From: Pholis gunnellus
Lineage: Eukaryota > Chordata > Actinopteri > Perciformes > Pholidae
Direction of reading: 5' to 3'
NCBI GenBank assembly: GCA_910591455.2
Contig: OU342817.1
Coordinates: 19,723,890 to 19,787,889 of the forward strand
Length of the DNA: 64,000 nt
Shown piece by piece: positions 51,189-64,000 of the stretch. Position numbers and translations under genes: made by a program. The first letter of the stretch is position 1; each line of letters begins with the position of its first letter. The notes beneath the pieces were generated by a model, which saw only the letters and a list, made by a program, of their open reading frames with translations, did not search any database and was not told where the DNA came from.

Positions 51189-51406
51189 AGGTGCACAGCG
51201 CGAGCGGATACTTGATACTGTGGACACTGCGTGCGTCCTTGAGTACTATACGATGTACTCTGGACAGCAGATGCTAAAGATAGCCGGTGAAAATGCTGAG
51301 AGTGAAAAACGAGAGGTTCTGCATGTTTTAGACTGCAACCTCACTGTGAGTTACTTCCATTTTTTCTCGAAGGTCCATTCCTAGTCTAAGTAGGTCATGA
51401 GGACTA

Positions 51407-51442
<36 letters not shown>

Positions 51443-51547
51443 CATGTGCACACACCCACACACACAGAGAAAGAAAAGCCGGAGAGGAGAAGACAGGAAT
51501 GGAAGGAGTGTCAGCTATTTGAAGGAAGTGAAGACGAACGGATAGTT

Positions 51548-51588
<41 letters not shown>

Positions 51589-51811
51589 CCTCCCTTCTTC
51601 TTGGAGTCGCCATATTTCACAATGGCCCACGGTGAAGTTATTGTTATTTCTTTAAGCCAGTCATTTGTCACTTCCTTCTTTACTTGTTTTTGCAGCGTGC
51701 AATTTTTCAATATGTTTTGGGCCTTGTGCCAGTGTTTGTAACCAGGAAGCGAGGGTGTGTTTTTCTCGAGATCTTCAGGCAATGCACACACACACACACA
51801 CACACACACCA

Positions 51812-51905
<94 letters not shown>

Positions 51906-51958
51906 CTTCCTGTTCATTTTGGTTCATAATGACAAGGTCAGAACAAGAAAAGACTTGA

Positions 51959-52013
<55 letters not shown>

Positions 52014-52220
52014 GTGTACATGCTGCCAATCAGATTATTTTGCCTCTGCCGATTTACACCAGGAGATCCCTGCTGCTGCTTTCCCCTCCGCTTCCTTCTA
52101 CCCACATGAGATTGATTAGCCATTCGACGTCGTATTTATCACATCTGTCATCTTTTGTCCTCGCATCGTTCATCATCTCTGCCGTCAACACGTGTGCCAC
52201 CGGGGGGGGGGGGGGGGGGG
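51162..52220. repeat. Cluster of six microsatellites in 1.1 kb
   Basis: GT 51162-51188, CA 51409-51439, CT 51549-51584, interrupted CA 51785-51903, CA 51960-52012 and poly-G 52202-52221. All long open frames here (up to 178 codons) are translations of these tracts. Confidence 0.95.
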
Positions 52221-53225
52221 GAGCGCAGTGTGACGTTTTAGCTCTGAAAGAGTTCCGATCTGACGCGAGAGATGCGCCCATTTAAAAAAATCTGACACAA
52301 TTGTGTCGTTGAACGACGGATAAAGTGAAAGTGGGACACGGTATTGATTAGTTGTCTGTTCACTGGCGGCCTGGTAACATTTGACGATCCAGTCTTCTCT
52401 GAAATATCAAGATGTTGAATGTTTGTTTAAAAGTGCATAAAACATGGACGAAGTCTCTGTGACGTCACACAGAAGTGGTCATGATCTAACATCGCTGACG
52501 ACCACTGCAGCAGAGGGAACTGCATCTGAAATGTATTGTCTGGGAAAAGCAAGAGTAAAAATGTCAATCTTGTGGTGGGATCAAATCAGACCAGGGCTGT
52601 GAGGTGCGGGGCCCCTTACCCACTTCCTACCCCCCTAATCTGTGGCACCTCTACTCAGACCACACCCATCTAAGAACTGGGCCTTGATTTTGATCTGTAA
52701 CTTTTTATGACCCGATGTTGTAAACACTCACCAGCCACACATGAGTATTAATCTGCAGCACATGGTAAACATTACACCTGCTTACTATCAGTATGTTAGC
52801 ATGCTGACGTTAGCATTTAGCTCAACTGTTTCTAAGAACAGCCTGTCAGTTGTAGACTCTTAGCTCTACATTCGTGACACATTTCAAAGTATTTATCCAT
52901 CCGTGCTATTAGTATTCGGAGACGGACAAGCACATTCTCTTTATGGGACTTTATGGCAATAAAAAGTATATTAACTCCAAACTTACCCTTTTGAATGTAC
53001 TCTAAATATCCTCCAGCAGCTCTCTTTTCAGCACCACAAAATACACAACAGTCCAGCAGTGCAGGAGCCTGTATATTTCAAACATTATTGTTACCAATTT
53101 CTGTTTCCCTTATTGGCCTTCTGCTGCAATAACTATTTTTTATGACCTTAAAATGGCTCATGCAGTGCCAGTTACAGAGTTACAGACCTCAGTGTCAAAA
53201 TTTCTGACACAAAATAACAAGACAC
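52221..53225. other. Non-coding intron-like DNA
   Basis: No exon. TGACGTCA lies at 52460-52467 beside 'gtctctg', resembling the end of family B. 'gtatgttagcatgctgacgt' at 52791 is a scrap of family A. Confidence 0.45.
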
Positions 53226-53265
53226 TACTTTAACCACATCGGTCTGCTGCGATGTGGTTAAAGTA
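53226..53265. repeat. Perfect 16-bp inverted repeat, 8-bp loop
   Basis: The left arm tactttaaccacatcg (53226-53241) and right arm cgatgtggttaaagta (53250-53265) are exact reverse complements around gtctgctg. No flanking coding gene or known element explains it. Confidence 0.95.
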
Positions 53266-54640
53266 TAGGCAATCAAATTCTTAGGAATGATATAGTTTTG
53301 TATCAATTCTTATCAATATCTCATCAATAACCCAGTTTTTAAACCAGCTCGGCTCATTAACATATGTAGTCTTAGTGAATAACCAGATAAATTGAGAAAT
53401 TGGGCGAATAAAAAAAACGTGTTCAGCGATAATCTGCAGTAGGCTTGGTGAATATCCCCATCTGTGATTTTCATTTGCGCACGAATACCAGTTAGATCAT
53501 TTTACTTGACAACTACAACACTGCAGTCAACCAAACCTGACATGCAATTACATTTTGCAAGGATAAACACTCAATGAAGATAAGGCGTATTCCTGGTTCT
53601 CATTAGAGGGAGCAATCATGAGTTCTTGTTCTGTTTATTCCACATTGCATTACTGCCACGACCTTCGTTTCCAACAACATATGTCAAACGTCAGATAGGA
53701 AAATAAATGTAGTTGCATTTGTCGGGTCATCAGAGAAGAAAACATGAAAAGATAAAGAGTTGGTGAACATAAAAAAAACCAATGGGGGAAAAAAACACGG
53801 AGAAGAAAATCTAGAGTCTTTCGAAAGGTCATCAAATCAGATTTATTTTTTGTGTTTCTCCACAAATTAATGTGAATCATGGTGCTCCATGGAACTGTTC
53901 ACTCGAATTGGCAGTGCAGCAGGAAAAAGACTTCTCTCAAGCCAGACCTATAGCTGGTCTGAATCCAAACTGAAAGCCGTTTATACGGAGGAAATCTGAA
54001 ATTATACCTTTATTTTTCCCTGTACACCTAATTAAACTCGGCTCGGCTCCTTTCTTCACCTGCTAACACAACATTATAATGGCGAACTGTTTCCTGTTTC
54101 ATTCATTTTGTTTTTTTACAGGTTCTTTTATTTGTGTTTCCTTACAGCGGCCTAGCGATAATGATGGATGCTACAAGCCTTTCCTCCCCCACTCGCCCGC
54201 TACTCCCTTCATTTGTTTATTAAGGATTAATTAAGATTTGTTTAGCATAGGCTACCTCATTAAATTGCCAAATATAGTTATCTTCAAAGTTCACAACGCA
54301 GTTGGATATTCATAAGAAGTGGTTTCAAAGTGGATCAAATATTTATTTTGTTTTACTTCATATGCAAAGTAGCATAAAGGAAAAAGTAGAATATGTAAGG
54401 GATGAGGAGGGAGGGAGGTTCGGGAGGAATTGTGTATGCTCACACTTTGTCTCCCCCTTCGCTCTCCCTCTCTCTCTTGTTCTCTCTGGCATTTGAGAAA
54501 GGCTTTTTCTGTTTGTTATTTCCAGCTGAAGGACGACTCCAGGCCAGAGCACCATAGCAGAAACAGGACAATATGTACTATTTCACCTATGCAATGCTGC
54601 TGTATCTGAATATGTTTTTGTGTGTTTATTTGTATTCAGG
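53266..54640. other. Non-coding intron-like DNA
   Basis: No exon or recognised element. Confidence 0.45.
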
Positions 54641-55190
54641 CGGCAAACTCTGGTTCTGAAAAGTGAAGCCAATGTGCCAAGTGTCTTAAATTTGCATTAT
54701 TTCTACTGACCAGCAGGGGGCGACTCCTCTGGTTGTAAAAAGAAGTCTTATTGTATAGAAGTCTATGAGAAAATGACTCTCCTTCACACTTGATTTATTA
54801 CCTCAGTAAACATTGTAAACATGAGTTTATGGTCTCAATCTCTAGTTTCAAGTCTTTTTCAACACAGCATGATGTTCATTTAGTAAATGATGGTCCATGA
54901 AGAGTACCCTGCATAAAGCAGAGTATGCTTTAGCGCGTGGCTACCTTGTGATTGACAGGTTGCTATCACGGCGTTGTCCGGTCTGGGAGTTGTTCGTGTT
55001 TTTCGTCATAGAACTTTAGAATCCTTTCACAGTGGGTTTTCAGTTCATTAAAGTTAATTGTAATATTTTGGATGCCTTAAAATGTCTTGTTCAGCACTCA
55101 GGGATCAAGGCTTCAAAACTGCAGTTCACAAACCAATGGGTGACGTCAGGATTACTACGTCCACTTCTTATATAGAGTCTTTGGTTGCTA
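54641..55190 (+). repeat. Family B interspersed repeat, best-preserved copy
   Basis: It runs from 'cggcaaactctggttctg' to 'tacgtccacttcttatatag'. It carries a strong CTCF-like core, CCAGCAGGGGGCGAC (54710-54724), and TGACGTCA at 55141-55148. Blocks of 20-60 bp are identical or nearly so to 21936-22375. Confidence 0.85.
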
Positions 55191-55336
55191 CCGTCACACA
55201 CGTCCATTTTCACACAGGTGGGTAAAGGCAAAGGAACGTACTGTGAAATTCACAGTTATTAACTGGCAGCCATTGAGCTTACTTACTGTAAACACAAGTC
55301 ACAGTAATTATTACTATGTATTGTATTTCCTGTCTA

Positions 55337-55337
<1 letters not shown>

Positions 55338-55372
<35 letters not shown>
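55338..55372. repeat. (CA)n microsatellite
   Basis: About 35 bp of CA. Confidence 0.97.
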
Positions 55373-55375
<3 letters not shown>

Positions 55376-55646
55376 GTCATTCAGCTTTTAGAGATTTTTA
55401 GAGGACCCCCCCCCATTTCAAAATAAAAAGCCCCACAGAGTGAATTCTAACTGGAATGCGTGTGATGAAGCCTGTCATTTAATAACCTCTTTGTATGTGT
55501 GTCAAACATTCTGATTCTGTCTCCTCTCCCCCCTCTCCCCCCTCTCCCCCACCCAGTCCCACCCTTTTATAATGAAAGCCCCATGGATTAACTGTATCCT
55601 AACATTAAGCTCAGAATGAGGCTTTTTTCTTTTAATACTTAATGCT

Positions 55647-56195
55647 CTTACTAATACTACTACTGCTGTTAATATTTCTAGTATAACTACTACTACTTTC
55701 TACTACTACTACTACTACTTCTTCTAATGCTACTAATACTTCTATGAATAATAATACTTATACTACAACTACCACTTCGACTAATAATACTACTGCTATT
55801 ACTACTAAAACTAGTACTACTACTGCTATTACTACTACAACCAGTACTACAAATGCTATTACTACTAATACTACTACTACTGCCATTACTGATACCACCA
55901 ATACTACTATTACTACTACTACTAGTACTATTACTGCTACTACCAATACTTCTATTACTACTACTACTACTACTACTGGTATTACTGCTACTACCAACAC
56001 TACTACAGTATTAGTATGATTACTACTACTACTACTACTACTACTACAACTGGTATTACTGCTACTACAATTACTACTATTACTATTAATTCTACTACTA
56101 CTACTATTTCTACTAATACTACTGTTATTTCAACTACTACTATGACCACTACTACAGCTATTACTACTACTAATACTACTACTACTACTACTTCA
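55647..56195. repeat. Imperfect (ACT)n-type trinucleotide array, about 550 bp
   Basis: An array of act/att/aat/gct triplets that holds triplet phase over most of its length with many point changes. It is open in several frames (Thr/Ile/Asn-rich on plus, Val-rich on minus), but these frames are products of the array. Confidence 0.95.
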
Positions 56196-56721
56196 CTATA
56201 TGGAGCGATAGCTTAATACAGAATTGACGGGAGCGATAAGGTTCTGCCACTTCACCCTTGTTCAACCGGTCACCTCTGTGTTTCTATGAAGCGAGAGCTG
56301 CTCTCAAGTTCAAGACTGTCCATTCAAGATTATGATTCTCAAATGCAGAAATGAGAGAAGAGATATCTTAATTGAACCTCAATGATACTACTCGTAATGT
56401 TGGCGTAACGTCTTCGGGCAGTAGCAGCCACACTGTCAAAATGTCTTGCGAAATGTTCTACTTTCATTTATTGTTTTAAGCACTGCGATTGTTTGTATGA
56501 AAAGTATACTGTACAAAGAATGACATAAGATTTAGTGATACACACTCCTGTCTATCAATACAACTACATGAAATACAACAAATTAGTGCTTGCTGGTAGA
56601 AGATGTTTGCACTTGTAAGAATCATGTCACGATTATATCCTCAATTCAATATAAAAACACAAGTAATATCACATTTCACTCTGGAATGCACTTAGAAACG
56701 GCGCCGTACGAAGCGCTACTA

Positions 56722-57041
56722 CAGGGGTCACTAATAGGCGGGCCGCAGTCCGGACCCAGACGCCGTTGTATCCGGAACATTTTGACCGAGCACATCTATT
56801 TTAACATTAAATTTAACACATTTGAAATCTGACAATAAATATTGTTGAGATATTCTTAAACTTTCTTTATTTGATGTGACAGTTATTGACTAAGATGACA
56901 TAGGTTGATAAAAATGCAATGCTACTTCAATATATATGGGACTAAATCTTTGCGCAGGTTAGACATTGGTGTGATGTTCAGGACCTTTGCATGAGGACAT
57001 TCTCTCTAACTGGACCTCCCTGAACTTTATCTGAATATCCC
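56722..57041 (+). mobile_element. Short hAT family X derivative
   Basis: The 5' end CAGGGGTCACTAATAGGCGG matches the 5' end of the 34233-35266 element. The phrase 'gcacatctattttaac' and the 3' part 'ggacctttgcatgaggacat' and 'ctgaatatccc' also match. About 320 bp, with a decayed right terminus. I could not see a matching 8-bp duplication. Confidence 0.75.
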
Positions 57042-57856
57042 AGGAACAGAAAGTTTGATCGTCTTCAGAAACCACGATTTATGAATACAACAGGAGCAGT
57101 TACTTTAGTAGCGTCCCGTCCCGTCGTTTGAGATCAATGAAGTCGTGTGTCTCGCTCCTCGAGATGCATATTAGGATTTGCAACGTCCTTTTAAGATGAA
57201 GTGCAGAGATCAAATTCCAGGTCTCAAGTCAGAGAAGAGAGGAGACGAGGAGGCACAAAAAGACAAGAAAGAAAGGCCCGAGATATGGAGCTAGTCAGAT
57301 TATCATCTCTGAAAAGTGTGCAACGGTGCATGATTTCAAAATTTGCTGGTTTTGCATCTGTCCAACATTCTTTACACAGAAAATTTCCACTGGTTGCCAT
57401 GTTTACAGACTGAGGCTATATGTTTACACATTTAACATTACAACAGGCTGAGGGCCTGCGCTATCTGGAGCAACAGATGTGCTTTTGGTTTTGAAATGGC
57501 TTAAAGAAGAGAAACACCCTTTTAAAAAGAGATTATTGCTCTTACCTCAACCCAATATGCATGTACTACTTCAACATGTAGAGAAATCCAAAAAACCTGC
57601 TGTGCCTAGTTACGGTTGCTAAGCCATGATTGGACAGTGCCTGTTCGGAGGAGGTGGATCAGCTAACCATCAAATTAGATTTTGCATACATATTTGCATT
57701 CATGTGTGTTTTCTGCCAGTTTTCAGTGTCATTTTTATTGCTGTTAGATGTCTGTCGCTCGAAACCAGAAAGCAGTGCGACAGGGAAGGAGAAGCAGTGC
57801 ATTGTGGTCGGGCTCGGAAAGGGCCAATGTTTTCTTATATTTGGCAGCTCAGTCTG

Positions 57857-57857
<1 letters not shown>
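57042..57857. other. Non-coding, no gene recognised
   Basis: Short purine-rich frames only. Confidence 0.45.
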
Positions 57858-57891
<34 letters not shown>

Positions 57892-57941
57892 CTCTCTCTC
57901 TCTCTCTGCCTTGGCAGGAAAAAGAATGGTTGACAAGGGAT

Positions 57942-57975
<34 letters not shown>
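57858..57975. repeat. (CT)n and (GT)n microsatellites
   Basis: CT tract 57858-57908 with two gcc interruptions, and GT tract 57946-57975. They explain the 167-codon frame at 57626-58129. Confidence 0.95.
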
Positions 57976-57978
<3 letters not shown>

Positions 57979-59145
57979 CCGTCGGGATTCAGAGTTGATT
58001 ACAGTGCTTGACTTTGAGTTCAGCCCTGCAAGTTACATTATGCAGAGAGTCGAGCAGACGGTAGACACTGCAAAGGAGAAGATACCTTACTTTATATTTG
58101 ATGAGAATAAGTCCAGCGGTAGATGTTGATTATTTTATTGCCGGCAAACGAAGAAAGAGACAGACGCTGCATCCAGGATATCAGCTCACGCATGAGCGAG
58201 CTCTGAGGATATCTGTCTAGCAGTTCTGTTTTTCCACCCAATTTTAGTTTTTCCTTTTTCTTTTAATCCTCCTCATCCACAGATACAGAACATTCAAATT
58301 CAAAGGTTGTATCATTAAACCAATACAAGGTCTCAAGATGACTCCTCAACTGCAACACAAAATATTCAATACTTTCACACCAACAGCAGTTTAGGAAAAA
58401 TTGTTTTAAAACGTTTGAACTTTGCACCCTGGACCTTTTCTTGTATGACTGGACCTTGCAGGCTGGCACATTGCAGTGAATTACTGTACCTTTCCAATCT
58501 ATGCAGCTTTCATTTCCTTACTCATTGTTGATTTCCCTGTTTTCTTTAACAAATTTCGTTCAAATTTCCTACGATATTTGCCCATAGCCCTTGTGAAGAC
58601 CACAGTAGTCACACCCATTATTCATCATAGACCAATGGCATATTGTCAAACAGAAGGTTGAACAAATACGTACACTTCAAAAAAACATTTTTACACGTTC
58701 AAACTGGCCATCTTGTGGGTTGTAGCGTGATATTGAGCAACCAATCACAAGCTGGAGCAGCCTGTTAGACAGTCAGAGGGCATAAAGTTAGGAGCGAACT
58801 ACCCACAAGAGGTCTAAAACTTTCCTCAGAGCAACATCAGTTTCCTGTCCCTAGTTCCTCTTGATCTTCTCTCTTCTCTCGCATTGTCTAGAGTTAAAGC
58901 TTGTCTCTCACACAGTTACAAAAAGTGCATGTTGATAGCCGTTCGCGATCAAAGTGCAGCTTCTGTGGGAGACTCATTTCTTTGACGTTTTTGAAAAAAG
59001 ATGTGGACATGTAAGGTCCCAACAGGAATGATCTGATGGTGTTTTTCCTTTGCTTGTTTTGTTGATCAGAACAAACACAGCATAACATAGATTTATATCA
59101 CTTTAGTATGAGAACAGTTAAAATAGACTTTGAATTGCTCTCCAC
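57976..59145. other. Non-coding, no gene recognised
   Basis: No supported exon. Confidence 0.45.
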
Positions 59146-60617
59146 CAGTGTTGGGCAGTAACACGTCATTTAGTAACGTTTTTCAGAAGTGTAAGAGATT
59201 AGAATTAAAATTCAGTATTTACATTCGATATGCAGTTACTAGTCCTATTCATACTCAATTACTGAAGAAAAGTGGGGATCAACTTGTACGCTGTCTAATC
59301 ACGAGTTTGATTGAGGATTACAATGTCAAATACAGCGTCCATGCAGCAAACACTGCAATTCATAGTATTGCCTTTGCTGTGTTTTTTTGACTGGAGGTTA
59401 ATATAACCCTAGGCTTTGGTCTCAGAGATATCTGCAGAGGTGTAAACATAAGTGTATACAGTGTGTTGCTGGGCCTGTGTAAATGTAGATGAAACACGGC
59501 ATAAATGAAAGATTTCAATACCAAATAACAAAACTGTACACCTCTAGAGTGAAATCCCTTTTGAATGACAGAGTCGCAGCCCAAAACCTCCAGCAAATCA
59601 CATTACATCACCTGTGCACAGACTGGTGCTAAAGTGAAGCAGATCAAAGTTGCAGAGGTTTTAGTAGCGGCATGTTAAGACGGAATCTTCAAATTGGCTT
59701 TTTGGGTACATTTAGGCACCATCTGTCCCATTTGAAATGTTCTCAGGTAGCTGTAAAACTCAATGAATGCCATTTTCAGGTCAATATAGGTATTAATTCC
59801 ATCTAAATACAACTGTTTAGGCTTTGTATTGAAAAATCACACAATCAGACCTCTATATACAGTATGTGCCAATAAAGATAATAAATAAGACTACAATAAA
59901 CCCATTGGCCTTTTTGGATAGTTCAATGCCATTAAGATGAGTGCAGTACCAGGATTCATCCACCAGATGGAGACATGTTGTTCACATGCAAGGCTGAGGA
60001 TAGGCTGTTCAATACTGGAGGAAGGCTGACTGCGGTTGCTCCTCCATTACATGCAAATTAATACAGGAATCAACTTAAAATGATTCAGATACATTTCACT
60101 AGCCATTATCAGCATTGATAGGCTCTTGAACAAGCTTTTGATCACAAAACAGCAAAAGCAAGACACAATATTTGCAGACTCTCTTTGCTGTTAGCATGAA
60201 ATTCTCCTCTGCGGTATGCGACCGGATTACCAATACCACCGGTGCTATAATCGAAGTGGTAGCTATCTATATAATAAATGTAACCATAGCAATATTGGAC
60301 CGCAAGGGTCAGTCAAAGAATAGCGATGCAATTATTCACGTCATACCTGTGTTTACTACGTGCGTTTGGTCTCTCTTCAGGGACGCGTTAGCTTGGAGCA
60401 AGATATATATAATATATGTTATAGGTTCCTCGGTTTGGAGTATTAACTGGAGGTGAGAAGAGGCTGCTTGCCATTAGAAATGTGTCTCCCAAAACCGAGG
60501 CTGGCTGCTTATAAAACCACAATGTCTTGTTTTCTAAGTGTGCTAAGTACAGAATATGTTTTTTTTTTTATATGATGAGGAATTGAGATCATTTTTCAAA
60601 TAAGTTGCCCAACACTG
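59146..60617. mobile_element. Candidate hAT-like element with CAGTGTTGGGCA ends
   Basis: Left end CAGTGTTGGGCAGTAAC (59146). Right end, reverse-complemented, CAGTGTTGGGCAACTTATTTG (ending 60617). CAGTGTTGGG termini are frequent in teleost hAT MITEs. Flanking octamers ctctccac and ctctcatt share their first five bases only, so the duplication is decayed or absent. The 1,472-bp interior has no transposase. A 94-residue frame at 60172-60456 has no family signature. Confidence 0.6.
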
Positions 60618-63600
60618 CTCTCATTAACCTTGTGAATGATTTATATCACAACCCCTGCCCACGAAAGGTTTCTCAATATATAATATGCTAAGTACGGCCT
60701 CATGTCCTCGGGCATTATAACTTGGCACAGTCCAAGCTCTTAACTATGGAAACATGCAGCACGCTTAATTTACGATTTGGACAAGTGCAATGACCAAAAG
60801 ATCCTCTTATTAACCACACCCTGATATGTACCACGTACAAAATGTAATATCATAAAGTGTGGCATGATTATGTACATACAAGGAGCCAAAAAGGCAACAA
60901 ATCCTCGCATTTGAAAAACTGCGACTGGCAAATATTTGCCACTTTAACTTGGAAAATGACTCAAAGTGGTGAATGGATTATCAAAATAGTGGCCACGTCA
61001 ATTCATTATCTGGCAGTCGACTAGTCGTTTAATTGAAATCACTATACATGCATGAATTCTTGTCTACCCCAAAGTTCACTCAAGTCACTTTCCAAAGCAT
61101 CCTTTAAGGAACAAGGGGATCAAGAACACCTCGGGTCATTTGGGCCGTACTTGGTGAGAGGTGGGCTTTGGAATTGGAACGGTACGTGACGTGATGATTT
61201 TTAAAGGTACAGTACGCTACACGCTAGTTAGGATCCTTTCAAAGTCTTCCAATTTTGAACCTACATTTGTTCTTGAATCCATTCAGTGGAAGCACGCTTC
61301 CTTTTGGGCAGAGCTGCTCATATTTCCTTTTTTCCAAACAGCACTTGCAGATATAATGCGTATTTTGTGTGAGTGAAATGTCAATCGGCAATCCTCCCGG
61401 CAACCAGCAATAAACTGAGACAAAAATAACAAGGCCACAAGGTGCTTCAACGTGAAAAAAGCAACGGTGCCGAGAAAAAACTCTGGATAACTCTCCCCCA
61501 TTAGGTGTTTACCTCATGAGTCACGGCCCTGGGCTTTTAACATCTTCAAGCTTTTCATTCGCGCCGTTTGAATAAACAATTTTACCTTGATGCTGTTTTC
61601 CTTTTATTTTGCGCACACTGAGCTCAACGAAGACATAATTCATGCCTCTTACCGTGCGCCTAAAACCAGCATCGGTGCTGCTGCACGGGATGGGGTGGAG
61701 ACACAGTATCTTGTGAGGAGAGGATTTAAACCCCGGATCCACAGCCGCAGTTATCGGGGAAACAAGACAAATCTGTCTGGTTTGGGATGAACATTTAAGT
61801 AGTTTTGGTATCCGGAGAGCGTTAAATCTCCTTGAATCTGTCTTCCGCCACGCTGTTTTTTTTTAATCTCATTTCACTTGCTCCCTTGGTCTCTTATCTT
61901 TTTCATCACTCCCCACCTTCTCGTGTTGGCTTGTTTCCCTCTGCCTCTGGGACAACTTTGCTACCAACTGGATGTACCTAGCAATTTTTCCGGCCAAAAA
62001 ACAATGGCTCCAGACAGCAGTGGTCTTAGCTATACAGCCACCGTGACATTTTGTCATTGAACAGGGCCCCTTCTGAAACAACTAAATGCCAGGCGGACAC
62101 CACGGGGCACAATTAGACCGCTTTACAGTGGAGAGAGTGGGGGAGACAGCTAAAGCTAGAACACACACACACACACTGCAACTATGCAGCCCACCACTGT
62201 CCTCCAGTCATTTATTTTACTTCACTAATTGCTTTAATGGGGTTTTCAGGGGGCCAGCCTGCTCCTGTAAGCTGGTGGCTCTCTATCTGTCTCCGCTCTG
62301 TCTCATTAACACGCTCAGATCGGAGCCCAATCTTTGGTAATGCAATCAGTTGACAGGCACTTGATTGTAGAACCTGCTCATTAAAGACATAGCTAATTGT
62401 TGTCCTTTTTTCAGTTAACTGCTCATCAAGCTACGATTACTCACACACACGTGCAATCACACCGATCTGCGAAGCTGGTACAGGCCATCGAGTGTTTCTC
62501 TTCGACCAGTATGACGGACTCGATGATGTCGTTTTTTGAGCGGTACTCATTACTATTGTAAGTCCTGAGAGGCTTTGCAGTTGCTGTATCCCCAGAGAAA
62601 TAGAATGAGAGTGGAACGGACGTCTCTATTTAAATGAAGATAGCAGGATGGTCAGCGCCGCGGACATTTTTATGTGTATCGTTGCCAAGCGGTCTTACTT
62701 CCGTATCAACCAACTTGTGGTAAGTCGCGGACTCACTCATGTAAGGAAAGTATGAATTGGCCTTAAATGAAGTCGATTGAGCTCTGTTGCTACCTCCCGA
62801 CTTAGCGGCGGGGTGTGACACACTTTACGGCCCCACTGACATGTTTCGTTACCATAACAACTAACACCAATCAGCATTTTCTTTTGAAACCAGTCAATTG
62901 ACCACGGCAAACAGCTCAATGTCCAATCTATGATTACCTTATTTATTACAAATCACTTTCTTTGGATTCCATTTATTTCCTATGATGTTGTGCGATCCAT
63001 CATAATAAACACAATTTGAATACAATGTTGTCAGTTAAAAGCTTATCCATCAGCTTCACACATAGTTGACACGTCCTTCTCTTGTAACAGAAAGGATGCA
63101 TTACAAACTCGGGTTTTTGTGTGTCAGCCTTTGACCTTTTGCTATTTTGTATCTGTCTTTGTGAATCCCACAATTTAAAGTTTCAAAAGTCCAACACTGA
63201 ATTGCTGGAATACTCCTTTAAATTTCCACACAAAGATGATGTCAAGTTTCAAAAGTCTGGTCACTGATTTTAATGCCTTACTTGTATAATATAATTTAAT
63301 AGCATGCATTTGCAAATAGTTAGTACAATTGTGAAATACCTTGTAATGGCCCTTTAACCTAAATTCATCATTATTCTACATTCAAGCTACGTTTTCAGAG
63401 TTCAGACTCTACTTCCCTAAAAGAATACAATGAAACAGCTTTTTTCTATTATTTCATGATATATCCAGATTTTTTTGTCTCTGTTATGGGTCAAATTCTT
63501 TAATTACAGGATCCTACATTACCCATTTTGCATCTAAAATCATCATTTAGTCTCACAATTCCTGATTGCTACACGCCCACATTTTCAAACTCCATGCTGT

Positions 63601-64000
63601 CAGTTTATAACACAGGCTTTTTTTATATAACTTTGTGGGTTTTTCTGTCGTACTCAATGAAGCCTCATTAGAGCCACAGAAGACATTATACAACCGCTGA
63701 GTAGTACTCCTCATTAAAAGCAAACGGAGTAACCTTTGTTTGTAACATCTGTTGAGTGCTCCTTTAATCTTACCCCAACATACTTCATACACATGCATGC
63801 TCATAATTGCTGTGTATATTTGCATCCTGTGATTTTAAGCTCAGAGTTGCAGACTGAAAACGTTCAGCTGATCACGCCGATCTGTCAGTTGATGTCCCGT
63901 TTATCTGTGCGATCAAACCTGCGTTCAGTCAGTCTGCAGCCAAACAGCCAAACTAAATTTGAATAAAGAAATGACCGGAGGCTCTTTGCATGTGCATCGC
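60618..64000. other. Non-coding, intron-like, no gene recognised
   Basis: No exon with splice context. CA repeat at 62160-62177. The stretch 62,190-62,420 has many homeodomain-like TTAATG/TAATTG cores and could be a conserved element, but that needs alignment. Minus frames at 63553-63825 are unsupported. Confidence 0.4.

Noticed and set aside
60172..60456. 94-residue hydrophobic ORF
   Set aside because: It lies inside a candidate hAT-like element and has no recognisable domain. It is probably chance.

Overview
This is a 64-kb piece of a vertebrate nuclear genome, almost certainly a ray-finned fish and probably a percomorph teleost. I infer that from the very dense di-, tri- and mononucleotide microsatellites, from hAT-type DNA transposons with 8-bp target-site duplications, from a tRNA-derived SINE, and from several interspersed repeat families that I recognise as teleost-type. 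There is no bacterial-style gene density, no rRNA or tRNA gene, and no CRISPR array. Most long open frames are by-products of microsatellites or strand-biased low-complexity DNA.

Two conserved genes are identified from spliced exons. (1) pkia, a cAMP-dependent protein kinase inhibitor, lies on the minus strand. Its whole 78-residue coding sequence is in two exons (9403-9241 joined to 8520-8447) with good splice sites and matching phase. (2) One internal exon of ctnnd2 (delta-catenin) lies on the plus strand at 48994-49130. It carries the conserved N-terminal segment ending in ...ASVKEQ. No other ctnnd2 exon is visible, so much of the window is probably intron of this very large gene. A third, unidentified minus-strand gene or gene remnant (11258-12064, possible upstream exon at 12151-12410) encodes an acidic low-complexity protein with a DSGYDS motif and a tandem PSTSGL repeat that is interrupted by a frame change.

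Layout: 1-8 kb is repeat-rich flank, with a 1,141-bp hAT element carrying a nested second element and a 23-bp minisatellite. 8.4-10.3 kb is pkia and a candidate promoter. 11.2-12.4 kb is the unidentified gene. 13.2-14.3 kb is another hAT element with a 46-bp minisatellite. 16.15-17.1 kb is a TTAA-flanked element with a SINE inside it. 18.9-20.2 kb is a CpG-rich candidate promoter region. 20-48 kb is mostly non-coding DNA with interspersed repeats, an RFX/X-box-like tandem motif at 25.64 kb, a 183-bp CA tract at 29.7 kb, and a hAT element with a decayed transposase N-terminus at 34.2-35.3 kb. 49 kb is the ctnnd2 exon. 50-64 kb is intron-like DNA with a microsatellite cluster, a perfect 16-bp inverted repeat, an ACT-type array of about 550 bp, and two more hAT-like elements.

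I see no previously undescribed multi-gene system. The most interesting non-genic signals are an interspersed repeat family whose copies each carry a CTCF-like core and CRE-like TGACGTCA sites, the tandem X-box motifs, and the frame-broken PSTSGL repeat gene.
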